A DNA stretch of 45,590 bases from DASWJQ01 sp036397095 (GCA_036397095.1 DASWJQ010000020.1:1-45590); one strand, 5' to 3'. Counted from the first letter of the stretch, positions 1-8,170 are shown. Notes: generated from the sequence alone by a model not told the origin. Translations and numbers: made by a program.

Positions 1-132
1 AGGTGTGGCGTGTTCGCCGGCCAGGGCCGAGGTTGGATCCCCGGTCAACAGCACCATGCTGTAGGCCAGGAATGTAACCCCGATCACCACCGGGATCACG
101 AAAATCAAACGGCGGATGATATATCGAATCAT
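1..132 (-). CDS. ABC transporter permease, DppB-like (N-terminal 44 codons only)
   Basis: Partial gene running off the left edge. It starts with ATG at 132 and reads MIRYIIRRLIFVIPVVIGVT, then a hydrophobic segment and a polar LTGDP stretch. This is the standard opening of DppB/OppB inner-membrane permeases, with a basic RYIIRR N-terminus followed by the first membrane helix. It lies downstream of the binding-protein gene on the same strand, as expected for a peptide/nickel-type importer. A strong hairpin with a T tract separates the two, so permease expression may be attenuated relative to the binding protein. Substrate cannot be told from this fragment. Confidence 0.85.
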   Translation of the reverse strand, partial: MIRYIIRRLIFVIPVVIGVTFLAYSMVLLTGDPTSALAGEHATP

Positions 133-204
133 TGCCAGTTAGTTCCGGGCGACGGAGCAATCCCCCCATCACACTTGCGGCCGCCGGTCATGGCCGCTGG
201 GTAC

Positions 205-239
205 AAAGAAAACCGGGGGGGCGTTTCCCGCCCCCCCGG
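205..239 (-). terminator. Terminator/attenuator between binding protein and permease
   Basis: An 11-bp perfect GC stem (213-223 with 229-239) with a 5-nt loop is followed, in the minus direction, by a T-rich run at 205-212. It sits between the stop of the binding-protein gene and the permease start. It looks like an intrinsic terminator that would let the binding protein be made in excess. Confidence 0.75.
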
Positions 240-258
240 CTAGGACAACAACCCGAGA

Positions 259-1983
259 CTACTCCTCAACCACGACGTGGTTGAATGAAGTGTCCCCACC
301 ACAGAAGAACACACACAGGAAGTTGTCGGGGTCGCCGTTGTCACCGACCCAGCCGAGCATGAAGAGGTCGTGCTTCGTGCCGTCCTCTTGCAGGTCGGAC
401 AGATAAGGATCGGGCCACGCCGGCGACTGGATCTGCGCATTGATGCCGATCTCGGCCAACATCGCCTGGATCAGCTCGCCGGTCGGCTGCGGATCCGGGA
501 AGTAGGCACGCGACACGGGCATCACATAGAAGATCGCCGGATCCGGGATCTCCACACCTTCAGCGATGGCGGCCTGCAGGAAGTCGGCAGCCGCCGCCGG
601 ATCGTAGGGGTAGTCCACGATGCCAGCGTTATAGCCCCACAAGCTTGGCGGTTGGAACTGGCCCGCCGGCTCGGCGTCACCCGGGTAGATGGCGTCAATG
701 ATCGCCTGCTTGTCGATCGCGTGGGCAATCGCCAGGCGGACATTGATGTTCTGCAGCCATTCCTTGGCCAGGTTCAGACCGAGGTAGCCGACATTGAACG
801 CCGGGTTGTAGACGACGTCGATATCGGGGTCCTCCAAGGCAACGGCGATGTCATCGGGGCTCGGGCTGGACCACAGGCTGATCATGTCGATCTCGCCAGC
901 TTGGAGCGCCAGGAACGCTGCCGAGGCATCAGGGATGACACGGTAAGTGATTCGCTCGAGGCTGGGCGCATCGCCCCAGTATCCATCGAAGCGAGCCAGC
1001 GTCATGTGATCTTCCTTGACCCATTCCTCGACCATGAACGGGCCGGTGCCGACAGCCTGTCCTTCGGCTGTGCCGTAGGTGTCACCCTGCGCTTCGACAG
1101 CCGTCGGGCTGGCAAAGCGGAAGTTCTCCATCGAAAGGGTATTGAGAAGGCTTGCATTCGGCCGGCTCAGGAACAGCTTGACCGTCATATCGTCAACCTT
1201 CTCGATCTCGGCCAACACCCCGTCCTGGCCCTTCACGCCCTGGAACATATAGTCCCAGTAAATGAACTGGCCCTCGATATGGTACGCGTTCTCGGGATCC
1301 CACCAGCGGGTGAAGTTGAAGACAACCGCATCGGCGTTGAACGGCGTGCCATCGTGGAACGTCACGCCTTCACGCAGGTGGAAGGTCCACTCCAGCGCGT
1401 CATCGGTGACTTCCCAACTGGTGGCAAGCGCCGGGATCGGTGTCGTGCCACCAGGCTCGAAGTTGGTCAGGCCCTCGTAGACATGCGAAGCTGGCGCCAG
1501 GCTGTTGGCACTGGTTTCCAGGGCCGGGTCCATCGTGCCGGCGTCAGCCGACTGGGCGAAGATCAACTCCGACCCACCATCTTTCACGATGTAGGTCAGA
1601 ATTTCGCGGACCGGGCTCGCCACGTAGCCGCTGATGTTCGAGCGGAGCAAGGTCGGCGGTGTCCGGTGAACGACCGGCACACTGATCACTTGGTCATGAA
1701 GAAGCTGGTTGGCCTCTTCATACATCGATTGACGTGTGTCGAAGTCGGTCTCGGCGACCGCGGCGATCAGTAGTTGCGCAATTTCGTCGCTGGGCGGCGC
1801 ACCGTCGGTCGTAACCGCCGGCTCTTCAGCCGCCGGCTCTTCAGCCGCTGGTTCTTCGGCCGCCGGTTCTTCCGCTGCTGGTTCTTCGACTACCGGCGCC
1901 TCGGTTGCAGGCGCACAGGCTGCGAGCAACATGCTCGCCGTCACCAACAGGCTAAGAACCACAAAAAGGGTTCGGCGTTTCAC
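259..1983 (-). CDS. Peptide-type ABC substrate-binding lipoprotein (SBP_bac_5), apparently circularly permuted
   Basis: Extracytoplasmic solute-binding protein of the peptide/nickel class, anchored as a lipoprotein. I choose the GTG at 1983 (574 aa) because AGGAGG lies 7 nt upstream; an ATG at 2013 has no such site. Residues 1-22 form a signal peptide, Cys23 is in a LLAAC lipobox, and residues 24-60 are a linker with repeated EEPAA. Residues about 65-131 (DEIAQLL, YEEAN, VPVVH, GYVASP) resemble the C-terminal end of DppA/OppA proteins. Residues about 139-574 start like a normal mature N-terminus (FAQSADAGTMDPA, ALATSWEV, LREGVTFHDGTPF) and stop at GWVGDNGDPDN plus about 22 residues, where family members normally continue with the segment now found at the front. 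The order therefore looks rotated, in one uninterrupted frame. It pairs with the permease fragment at the left edge. The ligand is unknown. Confidence 0.88.
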   Translation of the reverse strand: MKRRTLFVVLSLLVTASMLLAACAPATEAPVVEEPAAEEPAAEEPAAEEPAAEEPAVTTDGAPPSDEIAQLLIAAVAETDFDTRQSMYEEANQLLHDQVISVPVVHRTPPTLLRSNISGYVASPVREILTYIVKDGGSELIFAQSADAGTMDPALETSANSLAPASHVYEGLTNFEPGGTTPIPALATSWEVTDDALEWTFHLREGVTFHDGTPFNADAVVFNFTRWWDPENAYHIEGQFIYWDYMFQGVKGQDGVLAEIEKVDDMTVKLFLSRPNASLLNTLSMENFRFASPTAVEAQGDTYGTAEGQAVGTGPFMVEEWVKEDHMTLARFDGYWGDAPSLERITYRVIPDASAAFLALQAGEIDMISLWSSPSPDDIAVALEDPDIDVVYNPAFNVGYLGLNLAKEWLQNINVRLAIAHAIDKQAIIDAIYPGDAEPAGQFQPPSLWGYNAGIVDYPYDPAAAADFLQAAIAEGVEIPDPAIFYVMPVSRAYFPDPQPTGELIQAMLAEIGINAQIQSPAWPDPYLSDLQEDGTKHDLFMLGWVGDNGDPDNFLCVFFCGGDTSFNHVVVEE

Positions 1984-2133
1984 AGTCTCTCCTCCTAGAA
2001 CGTTTCGGGACATTACGAGATGTCTTTCACATCTCAGTCGCTGGCCGGCGCATCACCTCCTCCTGCATGTGGGCTGATCCCCGGTAGAACACGGCGCCGC
2101 ACAGGATCCGTCGGCGCCAGTCCCAAGGGGAAG

Positions 2134-2156
2134 ACACCCCAGCCAGGCTGGAGTGT
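2134..2156. repeat. Imperfect inverted repeat in the intergenic region
   Basis: Two 11-nt arms around a single base pair at 10 of 11 positions. It lies in the 250-bp spacer (2014-2265) upstream of the binding-protein gene. There is no T tract, so it is not a clear terminator. It might be an operator for the transporter. Nothing else recognisable lies in this spacer. Confidence 0.3.
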
Positions 2157-2265
2157 TGTGTGTATCTTATCCTTGCTGGCCGGGGGCGTCAACCAGGCTA
2201 GCCGAGCTTTACCCTAGTTACTCCTTCGAGTTCCATCGGGTTTGATCGAGTTCTCGCCTGCGGCG

Positions 2266-3075
2266 TCAATCCACAGCTAGGGCTGCCACCAGGGCCGCGG
2301 TTGCCGCCCCGACCAGCGTGGCCACCAGGTTGACTCCGTCGTTGTCGAGCCAGGCCAGGCCACGCTGCAGTTGGGTGGGACTGCCGCAGCCGTGAACCGG
2401 GGTATGCTCGGTGGCCCGCTGGCAGACCGGACACCAGTAGCCGGCTTGCAGGCTGGCGCCAAGCAAGCTATCGGCGGCCGCACCTAGCAACCCGCCGGTC
2501 AGACCGGCAACCAGCAGCCGGCCGCCGCCCTGCATCAAGACCGCCAACAAGCCGATCAAGCCGGCGCCGGCCAGGCTGGCCACCGATCCGTATAGGGTAA
2601 CCCCGCCGGAGGCTCCCACTGCAACCGGCTGCCAGTCGGTCACCCGGCGCGGCACCGCCGGTGACAACACGCCAATTTCGGTACCCCAGGTGTCGGCTGT
2701 GGCCGCCGCCAGCGCACCGACAACGGCCGCCAGAAAAGGTTCAGACCCACTCAGCCCCCACAGCGCCGCACAGCTTGCCGCCAGCCCCCCATTGGCCAGC
2801 ACCTGCCTGGCATCCCGCCGCGCACCCTTGGCCGCCACCGCCTCCAATGCTCGTTTGCGCTGGCGGCCCACCAGCGACAGTGCACTCGAGGACAGGAAGA
2901 AGGCCAACAACAGAATTGTTGGCGTCAGCCCGCCCAAACCAAATACGACTGCGCCGATCAAGCTGGCGGCGACCGCACCGGAGGTTGCCAGGGCCCGGGC
3001 CCGGTACGCCAGCGCTGAAACCATCGCTGCCAGCAACAGGCCCGCGGCAAGTCGAAGCCAAAGGGATGCGTTCAT
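2266..3075 (-). CDS. DUF92 family integral membrane protein
   Basis: About 269 residues starting MNASLWLRL at ATG 3075, with an AGGTG 6 nt upstream. A GTG at 3084 is possible but lies in the motif-rich leader. Several hydrophobic helices alternate with the family-typical segments GAVAASLIGAVVFGLGG, ADTWGTEIG and GSVASLAGAGLIGLL, and there is a C-terminal loop WCPVCQ...HGCG with Cys pairs. DUF92 (TMEM19-like) includes plant VTE6, a phytyl-phosphate kinase, so a prenyl-phosphate role is possible but not shown for bacteria. The next gene upstream is on the same strand, across a spacer holding a cluster of DnaA-box-like motifs. Confidence 0.85.
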   Translation of the reverse strand: MNASLWLRLAAGLLLAAMVSALAYRARALATSGAVAASLIGAVVFGLGGLTPTILLLAFFLSSSALSLVGRQRKRALEAVAAKGARRDARQVLANGGLAASCAALWGLSGSEPFLAAVVGALAAATADTWGTEIGVLSPAVPRRVTDWQPVAVGASGGVTLYGSVASLAGAGLIGLLAVLMQGGGRLLVAGLTGGLLGAAADSLLGASLQAGYWCPVCQRATEHTPVHGCGSPTQLQRGLAWLDNDGVNLVATLVGAATAALVAALAVD

Positions 3076-3153
3076 CCACAGCACCTGTGGAAAACCCGCC
3101 TGAAGCCTGTGGAAAACTCCAACAAACCCGTGGATAAGTCCATCTTCAGGCGG
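3072..3153. promoter_or_regulatory. Cluster of DnaA-box-like 9-mers inside a 10-bp inverted repeat
   Basis: TGTGGAAAA occurs at 3086-3094 and again at 3108-3116, CGTGGATAA at 3129-3137, and the inverse form TCATCCACA at 3072-3080. The direct copies are spaced 22 and 21 bp apart, two helical turns each. CCGCCTGAAG at 3096-3105 and its exact complement at 3144-3153 flank the second and third boxes. These resemble the DnaA box TTATCCACA (reverse TGTGGATAA), one mismatch each. The cluster covers the leader of the DUF92 gene. No dnaA or dnaN is nearby, so a replication origin is not implied. Confidence 0.5.
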
Positions 3154-4042
3154 ATCGGATCAGCAACAAACTGGCCGCCGCCAGCAGGCCACCGACAATG
3201 ATCGCCAGGCCCCAAAGCATATAGGCCAGGGGACGGTCCGGCCGGCTACGATAGAGCCATGCCCCCAGCAGCAGGTCAGCCAGCCAAATAAGACCGCCAA
3301 TCAGCGGCAGTAGCAGCAATCGCCCAGCCGGCGCGCTGGCGGCAGGCGCGCCTTCGGGGTCGAAACCAAATGGCACCACCGACGGCATGCGGCCCGCTTG
3401 CAGTCCCAGGAAACCGAGCAGACCCAGCGGGATGAGAATGCCCACGACCAACAGCAAGCGCGCCGAGCGGTCGGCCCACAGCCGGGCGGGCAGCAGATCC
3501 GGGTTCGATGACCGGCGCTGGTGCGGATGCAGCGAGCCCAGCCGGGTGGCGCTGACGAAAGCCCGCTCGAAGGCATGGGCATCAGGGGGCGTGACAACAA
3601 GCAGGCGGCCGGGCAGTTCTATGATCAATGGCTGGCCCGGCCGCGTGGCATAAAAGCGCCACAATTTCCCGTCCTGCCGGCGTTCGCCTACCAGCAGGCC
3701 CAGCAGCCGCGGCAGGAACGGGACCGCCAGCCGCTCATCGCTGGCCCGCTCTATCTTGTAAATATCGGCCAACGGAGCTTGCTCGAAATGCAATCCCCAG
3801 CGCAGTTGAAACCCATCCCGATCGAGCCGGTAGCTGGCGGTCAGCAGGCCATAGAGTTGGTAGCCGGCCCACATCGCCAACGGCAAGCCAACCAGGGGCA
3901 GCGCAACCCACAGCACCAGCAGCGGGGAGATGCCGGCGTTGGCCACTTGCCAGGCGCCGAACGCCGTCAGCCCTAGACCGAGGGCGGCGACGACCGAGCC
4001 CAGTACGATGCCGAGCTGGCGGGGTGGGCGCACGTCTAGCAC
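3146..4042 (-). CDS. Membrane protein with central PH-like domain
   Basis: 298 residues from a GTG at 4042, with no clear SD. Two hydrophobic helices (about residues 10-65) are followed by a soluble beta-rich stretch of about 110 residues (YRLDRDGFQLRWG, ADIYKIERA, LVVTPPDAHAFERAF), then three more hydrophobic helices. The soluble part reads like the bacterial PH domains that follow a helix pair in many uncharacterised proteins: YRL..DGL..R.G leading into a D/I-ERA segment. Function is unknown; membrane-associated scaffolding is only a guess. It is on the same strand as DUF92 with about 70 bp between the two. Confidence 0.7.
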   Translation of the reverse strand: MLDVRPPRQLGIVLGSVVAALGLGLTAFGAWQVANAGISPLLVLWVALPLVGLPLAMWAGYQLYGLLTASYRLDRDGFQLRWGLHFEQAPLADIYKIERASDERLAVPFLPRLLGLLVGERRQDGKLWRFYATRPGQPLIIELPGRLLVVTPPDAHAFERAFVSATRLGSLHPHQRRSSNPDLLPARLWADRSARLLLVVGILIPLGLLGFLGLQAGRMPSVVPFGFDPEGAPAASAPAGRLLLLPLIGGLIWLADLLLGAWLYRSRPDRPLAYMLWGLAIIVGGLLAAASLLLIRSA

Positions 4043-4131
4043 GGGCTAATCATGACACAAACGCACGAGGTTTGTCCGGAGGATCGACGGGCACCCAGGA
4101 CAACCGGACCGCCCTGACCCTCGAAACCAAC

Positions 4132-4161
4132 GGTAGGGACGTTGTATACAACATCCCTACC
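4132..4161. repeat. 30-bp palindrome, copy 1 (core AGGGACGTTG)
   Basis: A near-perfect 30-bp palindrome (one mismatched pair) reading GGTAGGGACGTTGTA then its complement. A related 28-bp palindrome lies at 9839-9866. The shared core AGGGACGTTG...CAAC.TCCCT suggests a dispersed repeat. It sits between ilvE and the PH-like gene. Confidence 0.7.
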
Positions 4162-4190
4162 GGGTTTATAGGAATTGGCGGTGGATTCCC

Positions 4191-4228
4191 AAAAAGAAAG
4201 GGGGCTGTCTCTGCGTACAGACAGCCCC
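4191..4228 (-). terminator. Intrinsic terminator downstream of ilvE
   Basis: A 10-bp perfect stem GGGGCTGTCT (4201-4210) with AGACAGCCCC (4219-4228) and an 8-nt loop. In the minus direction it is followed by CTTTCTTTTT. It lies 28 bp after the ilvE stop. Confidence 0.85.
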
Positions 4229-4255
4229 GCATTCGGTTCTCAGGTTGTGCCGGTT

Positions 4256-5200
4256 TCAGGCGACCGGTGTTGGTTCGTTGACGTAAACCGGTGTCGTCCA
4301 GTGCAGGTACTGCTTGATCCGACCCCGAACGACGTCACTGTATAAGCGGCGCAGCTCGGCGGTCGCCGGCCCCATCACCCCGTCGCCGATCGCGCGATGA
4401 TCAACCCGGACGATGGCCGTAATCTGGGCGGCGGTGCCGGTCATGAAGAGTTCGTCGGCCAGAAAGACCTCGGTGCGATCTACCGACCGCTCTTCGACTT
4501 CCAGCCCCAACTCCTGCTCGGCCAGCGTCATCACCGTGCGCCGGGTAATGCCCTCCAAGATATTGTCGGAGACCGGCGGGGTAATCAGCCTGTTGTTGCG
4601 CAGCAAGAAGATATTCTCGGCGCTGCCCTCCGATACGTGGCCTTCCTGCGTCAGAACCAGCGCTTCATCGAAGCCGGCCCGCACGGCGTCGGTCTTAATC
4701 AAGGCCGAATTGACATAGGCGCCGGTGATCTTGCCGCGGGCCGGGATCATATTGTCGTCGATGCGGCGCCAGGACGAGAAGGTTACATGGGCGCCCTCGT
4801 CACGCTCGACATAGCGGGTGAAGGGCACGGCGAACATGGCCACGTCGTCGGACAGATCGTGCAGCCGTACGCCAATGAGCTCATCCGACTTGTAAATCAA
4901 CGGCCGCAGATAGCAGTCTTCACGCAGCTCTTCGCGGCGCAGCAGTTCGAGGGCCACATCCCGCAGCTCGTTCTCGTCGTACTCGACCTGGCTGCACATG
5001 ATTTTGGCCGAGTTCAACAGGCGCTTGAAGTGGTCAAGCGGACGAAAAACGAAGAGCTGCTCTTGCTCTTCGTTCCAGTAGCCCCGGATCCCGCCAAAGA
5101 CGCCGGTGCCATAGTTCAACGTGTGATTCATGACACCGACTTTGGCTTGTCCGTATGGGACGATCTTGCCTTCAAAGAAAGCGTAGGTGGGGAGCGTCAC
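4256..5200 (-). CDS. ilvE: Branched-chain amino acid aminotransferase
   Basis: PLP-dependent class IV aminotransferase, catalysing the last step of Leu/Ile/Val synthesis (and the reverse). I choose the GTG at 5200 (314 aa, normal for IlvE) because AGGAGG lies 9 nt upstream; the frame stays open to 5242 without a good start. The N-terminus reads FFEGKIVPYGQAKVGVMNHTLNYGTGVF, the family signature. The Schiff-base lysine is Lys157 in ARGKITGAYVNS, and SEGSAENIF and TGTAAQITAI are the C-terminal cofactor and substrate segments. Between SD and start lies an out-of-frame ATG giving ATG ACC GCG TGA, so initiation at the wrong codon would end at once. It is followed by a terminator. Confidence 0.96.
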   Translation of the reverse strand: MTLPTYAFFEGKIVPYGQAKVGVMNHTLNYGTGVFGGIRGYWNEEQEQLFVFRPLDHFKRLLNSAKIMCSQVEYDENELRDVALELLRREELREDCYLRPLIYKSDELIGVRLHDLSDDVAMFAVPFTRYVERDEGAHVTFSSWRRIDDNMIPARGKITGAYVNSALIKTDAVRAGFDEALVLTQEGHVSEGSAENIFLLRNNRLITPPVSDNILEGITRRTVMTLAEQELGLEVEERSVDRTEVFLADELFMTGTAAQITAIVRVDHRAIGDGVMGPATAELRRLYSDVVRGRIKQYLHWTTPVYVNEPTPVA

Positions 5201-5355
5201 GCGGTCATACCTCCTGCCAGGATGAGGTCGCGACCGAGACACGACTCAGGGAATGAGGATGCGTCTGCCTGGCATCCGTCATTATAAGACTGCGTCGAGC
5301 GACTCGACAAGAATACTTCCCTACTACCACCAAACGATTGCACGACGGCTCTTGC

Positions 5356-5805
5356 CTATGCCTGATCCAGCCGGTCAACAACTCGCCGCACGCCCGGCAC
5401 TTGACCAGCGACCCGAAGCACTTCGGCCAGCAGGCTCTCGGGCAGATCACCAACCAGCACCACATTGCCCAATTGAGCGAAGACCTGCACACTGCCCGCT
5501 GGTACACCGGCTGTCTTCGGATCATCCGCCAGCGCCCTGGCGACGGCGATCTCCAGATCAGGGTCGGCCACGATTCGATCCTCAACCCGCTGCACGCCCC
5601 TGACAGAAGCCGCGATTTCGAGCAGCGTTTCCTTGATCGTGCGCGATGGTGCGAAACCGTCAAGCGTCAGCGTACCGGCGGCATCCAACGCCCAATCCAA
5701 TCCCAGCTCGCGGCTGCGGACCGGTTGATAGCGCCAGAGCGCTTCCTCAACCGCCGCCAGCACATCTTGGCGCGGTAGGGGTCTTCCGGCCGCCACTGCT
5801 GTCAT
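5356..5805 (-). CDS. BON-domain protein
   Basis: 149 residues from ATG 5805, with GGAGG 6 nt upstream. Two similar halves are visible: residues about 15-80 (AVEEALWRYQP...GTLTLDGFAPSRTIKETLLEIAASVRGVQRVEDRI) and 85-147 (IAVARALADDP...VQVFAQLGNVVLVGDLPESLLAEVLRVAGQVPGVRRVVDRL). Each has the BON pattern: strand-helix-strand with V.L.G and GV..V.D/R.L. BON modules bind membranes or other proteins in osmotic-shock proteins, secretins and channels. No signal peptide or membrane helix is present, so it should be cytoplasmic. It lies between dnaK and ilvE on the same strand, with the dnaK terminator upstream. Confidence 0.75.
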   Translation of the reverse strand: MTAVAAGRPLPRQDVLAAVEEALWRYQPVRSRELGLDWALDAAGTLTLDGFAPSRTIKETLLEIAASVRGVQRVEDRIVADPDLEIAVARALADDPKTAGVPAGSVQVFAQLGNVVLVGDLPESLLAEVLRVAGQVPGVRRVVDRLDQA

Positions 5806-5866
5806 TCATCGCCTCCGCTCTGCCTTGGAAACTATAGTATACCGAAGCCGCTCAACCTTCCGGAAC

Positions 5867-5914
5867 GAAAAAGCCCCCCAGGCCATGCGGTATGCCGGCC
5901 GCGGGGGGCTCTTT
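5867..5914 (-). terminator. Intrinsic terminator of dnaK
   Basis: AGCCCCCC (5872-5879) pairs with GGGGGGCT (5903-5910) around a structured GC-rich loop. The minus-strand product ends GGGGGGCTTTTTCG. It begins 12 bp after the dnaK stop. Confidence 0.85.
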
Positions 5915-5925
5915 TCCCCATCGGG

Positions 5926-7821
5926 TTAGGCTTCGCGGAACTCGCCTTCGACGACGTCCCCTTCTTCTTCACCGCCGGCTTCACCGCCATTGGCGCCGGG
6001 GGTTTCGCCGGGACCTTCCTGTTGAGCGTACATTTGCTGGCTCAGTGCATAGCTGGCCTGCTGCACCTCTTCCGTCATCCGCTTGATCTCGGCCAGGTCA
6101 TCCCCCTGCATGACCTCACGCAGCTTGGCGATCTTGTCCTCGATCTGCTTGCGATCGCCTTCCGGCACCTTGTCGCCCAGGTCCGTCATGCTCTTTTCGG
6201 CCGTATAGGCCAGGCTGTCGGCCGCGTTGCGGGCATCGATCAATTCCTTGCGCTTGCGATCCTCTTCCTTGTGCTCCTTGGCCTGCTTGACCATCCGGTC
6301 GACGTCACCTTCGGACAGATTGGTCGAGGCCGTAATGGTGACCTTTTGTTCCTTGCCGGTCGCCTTATCCTTGGCCCCCACGTTGATGATGCCATTGGCG
6401 TCGATATCGAAGGTCACTTCGATTTGGGGCACACCGCGCGGCGCCGACGGGATGCCTTCCAGGCGGAAGCGGCCGAGCGTCATGTTGTCCTGGGCCATCG
6501 TTCGCTCGCCCTGGAGCACATGAATGTCGACCGCGGTCTGGCCGTCTTCGGCCGTCGAGAAGACCTCGGTCTTCTTCACCGGGATGGTGGTATTGCGCTC
6601 GATGAGTGTGGTCATCACACCACCCAGCGTCTCGACACCCAGCGACAGGGGGGTCACATCCAGCAGCAGCACGTCCTTGACGTCACCGGCCAGCACGCCG
6701 CCCTGGATGGCGGCACCGACTGCCACCACCTCGTCGGGGTTGACGCCCTTGTGCGGTTCCTTGCCAGTCAACGAGCGCACCAACTCCTGCACCATTGGCA
6801 TACGGGTGGCGCCACCGACCAGCACAACTTCGTCGACCTCGGCCGTGTCGACATTGCCGTCCTTCAACACCGCCTGGAACGGCTTGCGCAGCCGCTCGAC
6901 CAGATCTTCCGTCAACTGCTCGAACTTGGAGCGCGACAGCTTCATCTGCAGGTGCTTGGGACCGGTGGCGTCGGCTGTAATGAATGGCAGGTTGATTTCG
7001 GTTTCAGTCACGGTCGAAAGCTCGACCTTGGCCTTCTCGGCCGCCTCACGCAGCCGCTGCAGCGCCTGCCGGTCGGAGCGCAGGTCAATGCCTTGCTCGG
7101 CCTTGAATTCATCTGCGATATGGCGCACGATGCGTTGATCCCAGTCATCGCCGCCCAGGTGGGTGTCACCATGGGTCGCCTTGACCTCGATCACCCCATC
7201 GCCCACCTCAAGCAAGCTGACATCGAAGGTGCCGCCACCCAGATCGAAGACCAGGATGACCTCGTTTTCCTTCTTGTCGAGGCCGTAGGCCAGCGCGGCC
7301 GCCGTCGGCTCGTTGATGATGCGCTTGACGTCCAACCCGGCGATCTTGCCGGCATCCTTGGTCGCCTGGCGCTGCGAGTCGTTGAAGTAGGCCGGCACGG
7401 TGATAACGGCTTCGGTCACATCCTCGCCCAAGTACGCCTCGGCGTCCTTCTTGAGCTTGGCCAGAATCATGGCCGAGATCTCCTGAGGCGTGTACTCCTT
7501 GCTGGTGGCCGGGATCTCGACAACCACGTCGGAACTCGGCCCCTCGACGGCGGCGTAGGACACCATCTTGCGCTCTTCTTCGACCTCATCAAACCGCCGG
7601 CCGATGAAGCGCTTAATCGAGTAGACCGTGTTCTCGGAGTTGACCACGGCTTGCCGCTTGGCGGTCTGCCCTACCAGGCGCTCGCCGTTCTGATTGAAAG
7701 CCACCACCGACGGCAGCAGACGGCCACCCTCGGCGGTTGGGATTACCGTTGGGTCATTGCCTTCCATGACGGCCACAACGCTGTTGGTTGTGCCCAAATC
7801 GATACCTATGATCTTCCCCAT
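5926..7821 (-). CDS. dnaK: Hsp70 chaperone DnaK
   Basis: Cytoplasmic ATP-dependent chaperone, 631 residues, normal length. It starts MGKIIGIDLGTTNSVVAV, with an AGGTGA just upstream. The ATPase domain shows GIDLGTTNS (phosphate 1), VPAYFNDSQRQATKDAGKIAGLDV, NEPTAAALAYGLDK, VFDLGGGTFDVS (phosphate 2) and VGGATRMP (adenosine). The linker DVLLLDVTPLSLG precedes the substrate domain, and the C-terminal lid ends in an acidic G/E-rich tail, EEEGDVVEGEF. No grpE or dnaJ is adjacent. I looked for a CIRCE inverted repeat upstream and found none. Confidence 0.98.
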   Translation of the reverse strand: MGKIIGIDLGTTNSVVAVMEGNDPTVIPTAEGGRLLPSVVAFNQNGERLVGQTAKRQAVVNSENTVYSIKRFIGRRFDEVEEERKMVSYAAVEGPSSDVVVEIPATSKEYTPQEISAMILAKLKKDAEAYLGEDVTEAVITVPAYFNDSQRQATKDAGKIAGLDVKRIINEPTAAALAYGLDKKENEVILVFDLGGGTFDVSLLEVGDGVIEVKATHGDTHLGGDDWDQRIVRHIADEFKAEQGIDLRSDRQALQRLREAAEKAKVELSTVTETEINLPFITADATGPKHLQMKLSRSKFEQLTEDLVERLRKPFQAVLKDGNVDTAEVDEVVLVGGATRMPMVQELVRSLTGKEPHKGVNPDEVVAVGAAIQGGVLAGDVKDVLLLDVTPLSLGVETLGGVMTTLIERNTTIPVKKTEVFSTAEDGQTAVDIHVLQGERTMAQDNMTLGRFRLEGIPSAPRGVPQIEVTFDIDANGIINVGAKDKATGKEQKVTITASTNLSEGDVDRMVKQAKEHKEEDRKRKELIDARNAADSLAYTAEKSMTDLGDKVPEGDRKQIEDKIAKLREVMQGDDLAEIKRMTEEVQQASYALSQQMYAQQEGPGETPGANGGEAGGEEEGDVVEGEFREA

Positions 7822-8170
7822 CGGCTGTCACCTCTCATGCTACTTGTCGGCTTTAACAATTGCGTCGTAATCCTATCTTGGGCGCCATAGATATGCGTTA
7901 ACAGGCCGCCCATCCCAACCGCACGGTCGTCTAACATTCCACTGATGCTGGTCGCTTACAGTCGGAGCTAACCACGAATACGCAACGGACACAAAGCAAT
8001 CAATCTGATGCACAAAGGGCGACACAAGGCTGTTAGCATTCAGCATTCACCAGTCGGCCACAAGCTGAGAGCTGTCTGCTGACCGCGCCCACCCTTCTAT
8101 GTAACCCTTGCATTGACCTTCGTATTCATCGCGACCTGGTGGTTATGCCCGGCAGCAATCTGGAGGCCCA
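7822..8170. other. 349-bp spacer between divergent dnaK and DUF1684 genes
   Basis: Holds the dnaK leader on one side and the DUF1684 SD (GGAGG) on the other. No coding frame, CIRCE element or clear sigma-70 pair was recognised. Positions 7970-8000 carry a degenerate CACGAA..CAC..AG word similar to others at 15.2, 32.55 and 42.84 kb. Confidence 0.5.

Noticed and set aside
370..1773. Long plus-strand open frame opposite the binding-protein gene
   Set aside because: Product has no family features and lies fully over a clearly coding frame.
259..1983. Simple explanation of the binding protein as frameshifted or truncated
   Set aside because: The missing C-terminal segment is found in frame at the N-terminus, and downstream DNA holds no leftover coding sequence, so permutation fits better.
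3072..3153. Chromosomal replication origin
   Set aside because: DnaA-like boxes are present, but no dnaA, dnaN or AT-rich unwinding region is nearby.
6022..7890. Long open frame on the plus strand opposite dnaK
   Set aside because: It is antisense to a perfect DnaK, and its His/Leu/Arg-rich product is a shadow of GC-rich codon bias.
7822..7980. CIRCE heat-shock operator before dnaK
   Set aside because: TTAGC-like words occur, but no TTAGCACTC-N9-GAGTGCTAA inverted repeat.
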